Assembly (NCBI RefSeq): GCF_036373705.1
Contig: NC_089853.1
Location: 508,501 to 572,500, forward strand
Source of the DNA: Amia ocellicauda
Lineage: Eukaryota > Chordata > Actinopteri > Amiiformes > Amiidae
Direction of reading: 5' to 3'
Length of the DNA stretch: 64,000 nt
In this document: positions 57,818 to 64,000 of the stretch, piece by piece
How the letters are laid out: each line of letters starts with the position of its first letter
Position numbering within the stretch: the stretch's first letter is position 1
Notes under the pieces: generated by a model
The model's database searches: none
What the model was told of the DNA's origin: nothing
What the model saw: the letters and a program-made list of their open reading frames with translations, nothing else
Program-made: the position numbers and the translations under genes

Positions 57818-57852
57818 CTCCGGTCAGTTTGAATTTGAATTTGAAATTTGAC
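57818..57852 (+). repeat. TTTGAATTTGAA tail fragment
   Basis: GTTTGAATTTGAATTTGAA, matching the tail seen at 1773, 45133 and 52371, directly to the right of the transposon relics. Confidence 0.45.
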
Positions 57853-58870
57853 AGACAGACACACGCAGAGACACACACAGTCACCATGATCATGTCCATA
57901 CTACAAGGCACAGATGACAAACACTGTCTGTGTATCTGTGTTTGTTTGTGTCTCTGTGTGTCTCTCTGTGTCTCTCTCTCAGTTATGATAAAACTTCAGT
58001 TTGGAGCTGGAGTTCCACAGCAGCACAGTGACCAGACACAACAACACAACACAGCCCACTGGCAACTGGAAACTGGAAACACTGCAAACCCAGAGTCAAT
58101 TATAAACAACACACATAAATATAATCTCTCTCTGTGTCTGTGTTTGAATTTAAACATAAAGGACTTCCTTTTCTCCCTCCCTCCCTCCCTCTCTGTGTAT
58201 CCGAGGCTTTGTGTTTGCCTCACTGCATTGTTACACACGTTGGCTGGGGACCAAGCATCAGGAATAAATCTGTGTTGACAGAGGGAACAGCGTCTCACTT
58301 CCACAGACAGCCTGGAGCAATATCAGTGCAGTGTAGTACAGTGTGTGTGTGAGTGTTTGTGTGTCTGTGTGTGTGCATGTGTGTTTGTGTATGTGCATGT
58401 GTCTGTGTGTGTGAGTGTGCGTGTGTGAAGTAGTTTACAAGTTGCCACAGACAGAGACAGGAGAGTACAGGTGAGAGGCAGCCATCTTGTTGTTTGACTA
58501 GTTTTAGACCAGTCTTAGCATTGCTCATTTTGTTTTAAGTTTGCCTAAATTGATGTTAGCATTGTCTGTAGTTTGCCTAAATTGAAGTCAATTCAGTTCA
58601 GCTGCTGAGTTGGTGAAAGTAAACGGGTTGGAGATGGGAGATTTTGTCTAGGACTAGCAGGAATTCTGTTGCAGGAGGAGCCAGGTGTGGCCAGTTAGGT
58701 GTGAATTGGGGGCAGGTAAACAAAAGCTACTTAAAGCAGCTGTTGAGAAAGAGCTGCACTGTTTCTTGGTCACAAAAGTTAAGCAGTTGACTAGGCAATA
58801 GGAACCAAGACGTAATAATAATAATAATAATAAAAAAAACAAAAAAAAAACACCACCTAACATTTAGAAG

Positions 58871-59807
58871 CATGTGGCCACGACACTGTCAGGTTTGCAG
58901 AATGATTGCCTTCCTGGATTAACTCATCCAAGAAGGTTTCATTTGTGAATGTTGTCGGCAGGTTGAAATCCTAGAGATCAAGGTTCGTGATCTTGAGGGT
59001 CAGCTTGTCGATCTGCGCTGTATTAGTGATATAAAAGAACTGGTCAATCAGCCCATAAGAGAGATGGTGTGCAGCCAAAACCTAGGAGAGTTGAGACCTC
59101 AGAGCAGGACAGCGTAGAGAACTGCTGGGTTATAGTAGGTCGTAACCGCAGAACAGGGCATGCACAACCCCTAGAGACACCCCAAGAGCTAGAATTGCCC
59201 AACAGGTTCCAACTGCTGGACACTGAGTTGGACAATGACAGCTCAGAGGGTGATGGGGTGGCAGTTGAGCACCAGAGCACCATGGTGCCCACTCCCCCCC
59301 AGAACAGGGAGGTAGTTATAGTAGGAGATTCAATTCTTAGAGGTGTAGATCACATAGTGTGTTCTAGTGATAAGGAGACCCGCATGGTATCTTGCCTGCC
59401 TGGTGCTCAGGTTGCAGATCTCCCTAAACTAGTAGACGGGCTACAGGTCAAAGCCAGGGGGAATCCACTGGTCATGGTCCAATGACATAGGAAAAGGTAG
59501 GACAGAGGTTCTGCAAGACGAATTTAAAGAGTTAGCAACAAAACTAAAGAGCAGAACCTCCATGGTAGTTTTCTCCAAAATACTTCCGGTACCACGTGCC
59601 AGGCCAGGGAAACAGGCAGAGATTAGAAAGTTTAACATGTGGTTGAAATCTTGGTGTAGGGAAGATGGGTTTAGGTTTATGGAGCATTGGTCTTTCTTCT
59701 GGGATAGATGGGACCTGTACAAACCGGACGGTATACATCTAAACAGAAGGGGGGCTAATGCATTGGGAGAGCGTATGGGCAGAGAAATTGAGAATAATTT
59801 AAACTAG
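58871..59807 (+). pseudogene. CR1-like ORF1 with zinc-finger-like and SGNH esterase parts
   Basis: ATG at 58871 opens MWPRHCQVCRMIAFLD, a stop, then ICECCRQVEILEIKVRDLEG: a Cys-rich zinc-binding segment followed by a coiled coil. From 59069 a second frame reads QNREVVIVGDSILRGVD (GDS block of SGNH esterases) and SCLPGAQVADLPK. A third frame to 59807 ends DGIHLNRRGANALGERMG, where DGIH supplies the usual Asp-x-x-His pair. Such PHD-like plus esterase ORF1 proteins are known from CR1-clade retrotransposons. At least one stop and two frameshifts interrupt it. Confidence 0.8.
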
Positions 59808-59889
59808 GGACCAGGGGGGCAGGGAGCTCTGACAATGGGAGATGTTCCTCTAAGGAAAGAAAACAAAGGGTTAAAAAGTCCTGAAATGT

Positions 59890-62547
59890 TTGTACCTCAA
59901 TGCCAGGAGTATCAGGAACAAGATGTTGGACTTAGAAGCCAAAGTGCTGGCATGGGACTATGATGTTGTAGGAGTGACAGAAAAATGGCTTACAGAAAAT
60001 GATGGGGATGAATACAAGTTGAAAGGATACACACAGTTTAGGAGAGACAGGCAAAATCGAAGAGGGGGTGGGGTAGCATTATATGTGAAAAATGACATTG
60101 AGGCAGAAGAACTCAAATTAGATCCCAGTAACGGAACAGAATCTTTGTGGGTGAAACTTTTGGACGAGATGTGGAGAATTAGCGGTAGGAGTGTGTTACA
60201 GACCACCCAACTCAGATACTCAGCAAGATGTTGCATTGTACAGTGTAATCAGGACTGCATGTAGCAAGGATGTGGCTGTTATAATGGGGGATTTCAATTT
60301 CCCAAACTTAGACTCAGAAAGCCCAGTGGGGACTACAGAAGCAGAAATAGAAATGGTTGAGATGGTAAATGACTGCTTTCTAACTCAATTTGTCAGGGAA
60401 CCAACCAGAGAGAGCGCATGTATTGACTTGATCTTTTCAAATGACCAAGATAGAGTCAGAGGGACAGTAGTTATAGAACCAATGGCAAACTGTGATCACA
60501 ATATGGTTAGCTTTGATGCATTCTTTCAAAAAACAAGGACCAAGTAAAACAATGATCTACAATTTTAGAAAAGCAAACCTTGAAGGAATGAGGCGGCACT
60601 TAGAAGAGGTAGACTGGAGCACATTGGATACAGTCAGTTGAAAATGGATGGTTATATTTTAAGAATATACTACTTGTACCAAAACTTGAGGAACAAAAAA
60701 CACTGGCCAAAATGGTTTAATAGAGGTATGCAAAAAAATATAAAGAGGAAGAAAATGTTGTATAGCGCATACAAAAGGGACGGAGACTAAACAAAATACA
60801 TAGAATATGTTGAGCTGCAAAGAGATCTTAAGAAAGGGATCAGGAAAGCAAAGAGGGAAATAGAAAGAAACATAGCTCTGGAGGTAAAACTAATGCAAAG
60901 AGCTTTTTTCAATATTACAACAGCAAGCGGTCAATAAAGGAGGAAGTGAAACAAATAAAGGGCAAAAATTGAAGGATCTTGGAAAATGAACAAGATGTGG
61001 CAAATGTTCTAAATGAGTATTTCACAGAGGTTTTCACAAAAGAAAAGACAGATGACATGCCACAGGTTAACAATCAGTCCAGTCAAACCCTAAGAGAGAT
61101 CAGGATAAATGAGGAGGAGGTACTAAAGGGACTAGCAGAATTAAAAACCAACAAATCACCTGGGCCAGATGGGATATTTCCAACAGTACTTAAAGAAATG
61201 AGGGAAATTATTTATAGGCTGCTAACTCAAGTATTCCAAATGACACTTAGAACAGGGGATGTGCCAACTGACTGGAAGACAGCAAATGTCATACCAATCC
61301 ACAAGAAAGGGGACAAAACTGAGCCAGGAAATTACAGACCAATCAGTCTCACCTGCATCACCTGTAAAATGTTGGAGAAAATGATTAGACAGGAAATAGA
61401 GGAGCATCTCAATGAAAACCATATTCTTGGAGATAGTCAACATGGGTTTAGACGAGGCAGATCATGTCTTACTAATCTATTAGAATTTTTTGAACATGCA
61501 ACTGCAGCTGTAGATCATGTGAAAGCATATGATATGATATACTTAGATTTCCAAAAAGCTTTTGATAAGGTTCCACACCAAAGACTGATCCTCAAATTGG
61601 AAGCTGTAGGCATTCAGGGTAATGTAAGTAGATGGATTATGAACTGGCTGATGTATAGGAAACAGAGGGTGTCGATTAGAGGAGTTGCTTCTAACTGGAG
61701 TGAGGTTGTTAGTGGAGTTCCACAGGGATCAGTACTAGGGCCTTTGCTTTTTCTAATCTATATTAATGATCTGGACTCTGGGATAGTTAGCAAACTTGTC
61801 AAATTTGCAGATGATACTAAAATAGGCGGCTCAGCAGATACAATCTCGGCAGCACAGGCTATTCAGAGGGACTTAGATAATATTCAGTTGTGGGCGACAC
61901 CTGGCAAATGAAATTCAATGTGGAAGGTATGTGCAAGGTATTACATGCAGGTAACAAAAATGTCCACTATAATTACACTATGGGAGGAATAGAACTAGAT
62001 GAAGTATCGCATGAGAAAGACCTAGGAGTCTATGTGGACTCCTCACTTTCTCCATCCAAACAATGTGGGGAAGCAATAAAATGGCAAACACAATGCTAGG
62101 GTATATTGTCAAAAGTGTAGAATTGAGAACAAGGACAGTGATGTTCAGACTGTACAATGCACTAGTTAGAGCTCATCTGGATACTGTGGACAGTTCTGGG
62201 CTCCACACTTCAAGAAAGATATCGCTGCTCTAGAGGCAGTTCAGAGGAGAGCAACCAGACTTATTCCAGGTCTGAAGGGAAAGTCCTACTGAGAGACTGA
62301 GGAACTGAACCTCTTCACCCTGGAACAGAGGAGACTACGTGGGGACTTGATCCAAGTCCTCAAAATCATGAAAGGCATCGACCACATCAAACCAGAGGAG
62401 CTTTTCCAGATCAGCAGGGACACACGCACCCGGGACACAAATGGAAATTGGGCTTCAGGGCATTCAAGACAGGAGACACTTCTTCACACAGAGAGGCGTC
62501 ACAATCTGAACAAACTCCCCAGCGATGTGGCTGAAGAGACAATTTAG
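59890..62547 (+). pseudogene. CR1-like ORF2, endonuclease plus reverse transcriptase, frameshifted
   Basis: Endonuclease blocks lie at 59890-60547 ([52 protein letters not shown]), with a frameshift near 60170-60195. A linker with stops follows (60550-60975). RT blocks are at 60979-61911 ([82 protein letters not shown]), then a 1-base frameshift near 61895 and the thumb/C-terminal part to 62547 ([29 protein letters not shown]). The catalytic FADD is intact but the chain is broken at four or more places. Confidence 0.88.
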
Positions 62548-62664
62548 AAACATTCAAAAACAGACTGGATAGGATCCTTGATCACTTAGTTATTAATGGA
62601 GACCAAACGAGCACGATGGGCCGAATGGCCTCCTCTCGAATGTAAACTTTCTAATGTTCTTATG

Positions 62665-64000
62665 CGTGTGCATTGTGTAACTGTCTGTCATTTTTTTTTC
62701 TGTTCTTTCATTCTTTCAGTTTGTTTTCTCGTGCACCTCGACCAGAGAGCAAACTGCAGACCAATTAATCGTCTGTCAGCATTCCTGAGTGAGCGTGTGC
62801 ATGTTTGAGTGTTTGAGTGTGTGTGTGCATTCCTGTGTGCGTGTTTGTGTGCATATCTATATGGTTCTAGCTCACCTCAGCAGAGGGCAGGTCCAAAGGA
62901 AACTCAGAGCACTGGCCTATTTGGTTTATGACTCCAGAGTTATGCCAACACGGCTGGAATGAGGTTGAGTAATAATCACATTAATACTGATCACAGTGAT
63001 AAACAGGCCCAAACCAGCCCCCTGTCACCCAGTTCAGCACCACACTGGCACACAGATTCACTCTGACACACTAGCAAACAGACTCACACTGATACACTGG
63101 CACATAGACTCACTTTGACACACTAACTCACTGGCACACATACTCACTCTGACTCACTGGCACACAGATTCACTCTGACACACTGGTACAGAAACGCACA
63201 CTGACACACTGGCACACAGACTCACACTGACACCCCACCCCAGGGGAGAGAGCTGTGGAAACCTCATACCTTCTCTGATCTGAAAATCACTTAATTAGAC
63301 AAATGACTGAATTAACAGCTCACACTCCCGTTACCCACCGAACTGCCAGATAATTCAATTCCTAAACAATGACAACCTCAGCCGCAACCAATAGGCCGGT
63401 CAGTGTGGTACAGTACAGTACAGTGTCAGTGTGGGTCAGTGTGTCAGCAGTGCAGCTCACAGTGTGAAATCTCGGAGCTTCATATTAAAATCATATTGAA
63501 AGCAGGGCTGACCACACTTAAAGCAGTATGGGTAAGATCTAATTAAAACCTGGGTAAACCAGCATGGGGCAGAGTATAATACAACAGGACAGGGACACAG
63601 TGACAGGCACAGAAGCGATCTGCTGTTGAGTCTCGGCCTCTAAGGGCTGCAGGCGTGACGTCGCTGCTCATAAAGCATTCATGCGCTGTCCTCTATCTAT
63701 AATGCATGCGGACAGGCCCTGGACACCGGACACTGGCCGGCTGTTGGACGGGGTGAGATGGTTTGGCCCGTGTCCGCAATGTATACAGAGAAGACACAGA
63801 TACAGAAATAAATCCACCAAAACACAGTTTGAGCAGCAGCGGCAGCAACGTGTCAAACAACAACAGGCCCAGGTATAATTACAGTGTTACCAGGTGATGT
63901 AATGGTCAAAACTCTTCTAATACCCGATTGACGGCCCATTTCCACACAGATGTCAACACACAGCCAGTATTGTCCTCTCTCTCTCAACCGCTCTCACTGC
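62665..64000. other. No gene recognised; minisatellite at 63050-63240
   Basis: Unique and simple sequence. At 63050-63240 there are about seven units of CTGGCACACAGACTCACTCTGACACA. CTCAGCAGAGGGCAGG near 62877 with CTCACC before it could be a minus-strand donor for an EPS8L2 5' UTR exon, but nothing else supports it. Confidence 0.5.
63050..63240 (+). repeat. Minisatellite CTGGCACACAGACTCACTCTGACACA
   Basis: About seven imperfect units of 24-28 bp with CACACTGGCACACAG and TCACTCTGACACAC words. Confidence 0.85.

Larger units (their letters stand above)
58640..62664 (+). mobile_element. CR1-like LINE, nearly full length
   Basis: The order is 5' UTR (start approximate), ORF1 (58871-59807) with zinc-finger-like and esterase parts, ORF2 (59890-62547) with AP-type endonuclease, reverse transcriptase and C-terminal region, and a 3' UTR ending TTTCTAATGTTCTTATG. 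The tail lacks poly(A) and ends in ATGTTCTT-type sequence, as CR1-clade elements end in short tandem octamers. Several frameshifts and stops make it inactive. It lies upstream of the EPS8L2 start codon in the opposite orientation, possibly inside a 5' UTR intron. Confidence 0.92.

Overview
The window is nuclear genomic DNA from a vertebrate, almost certainly a ray-finned fish. It has spliced genes with GT-AG introns, a conserved jawed-vertebrate gene neighbourhood, fish-type Tc1/mariner, hAT, Harbinger-like, CR1-like and L1/Tx1-like elements, and very many GT, CT and ACTG-based tandem repeats. The species cannot be fixed from the sequence. The CR1-like family with an ATGTTCTT-type 3' tail would suit an early-diverging lineage (gar, bowfin, sturgeon or a basal teleost), but that is a guess.

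Four protein-coding genes can be rebuilt exon by exon, with reading phase agreeing at every junction. (1) CRACR2B-like, + strand, 1645-12093: the 3' twelve exons (436 codons plus stop), coding for a coiled coil, an acidic linker and a complete C-terminal Rab GTPase domain ending in CCK. (2) CD151, + strand, 15892-24952: seven coding exons giving 253 residues, a complete tetraspanin. (3) POLR2L, - strand, 28836-28105: two coding exons giving the 67-residue RNA polymerase subunit RPB10/RPABC5. (4) EPS8L2, - strand, 54422-39849: twenty coding exons giving 689 residues with PTB, SH3 and C-terminal SAM-like regions. CRACR2B, CD151 and POLR2L lie side by side on human 11p15.5, with EPS8L2 close by, so this is conserved synteny. 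The proteins do not form one pathway: they act in calcium/Rab trafficking, membrane organisation with integrins, transcription, and actin/Rac signalling.

The rest is mostly repeats. 1-700: end of a deleted Tc1 element. 1741-2340: a VNTR whose units copy the adjoining 5' splice site. 8440-11960: a 3.5-kb ACTG-type satellite in the last CRACR2B-like intron. 12869-13385: a GT/GAGA minisatellite upstream of CD151. 16166-18992: a 5'-truncated CR1-like LINE inside CD151 intron 1. 25689-27240: a dead DD34E Tc1 element. 29000-30040: POLR2L promoter side with a CTCF-like site. 30250-39049: an 8.8-kb satellite with higher-order repeats. 40944-43272: a hAT-type element with perfect 8-bp target duplications, itself hosting a smaller hAT element. 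47481-48701: a Tc1/mariner element with an intact 346-codon DD36E transposase. 54430-64000: upstream of the EPS8L2 start codon, relics of several transposons and a nearly full-length CR1-like LINE (58640-62664) with a zinc-finger/esterase ORF1 and an endonuclease/reverse-transcriptase ORF2.

I found no CRISPR array, operon, phage, defence system, rRNA or tRNA. The most notable points are the Rab domain on the CRACR2B-like gene, the two related satellites with nested higher-order structure, the apparently intact DD36E transposon, the nested hAT pair, and changes at two functional motifs (CD151 QRD and EPS8L2 SH3).
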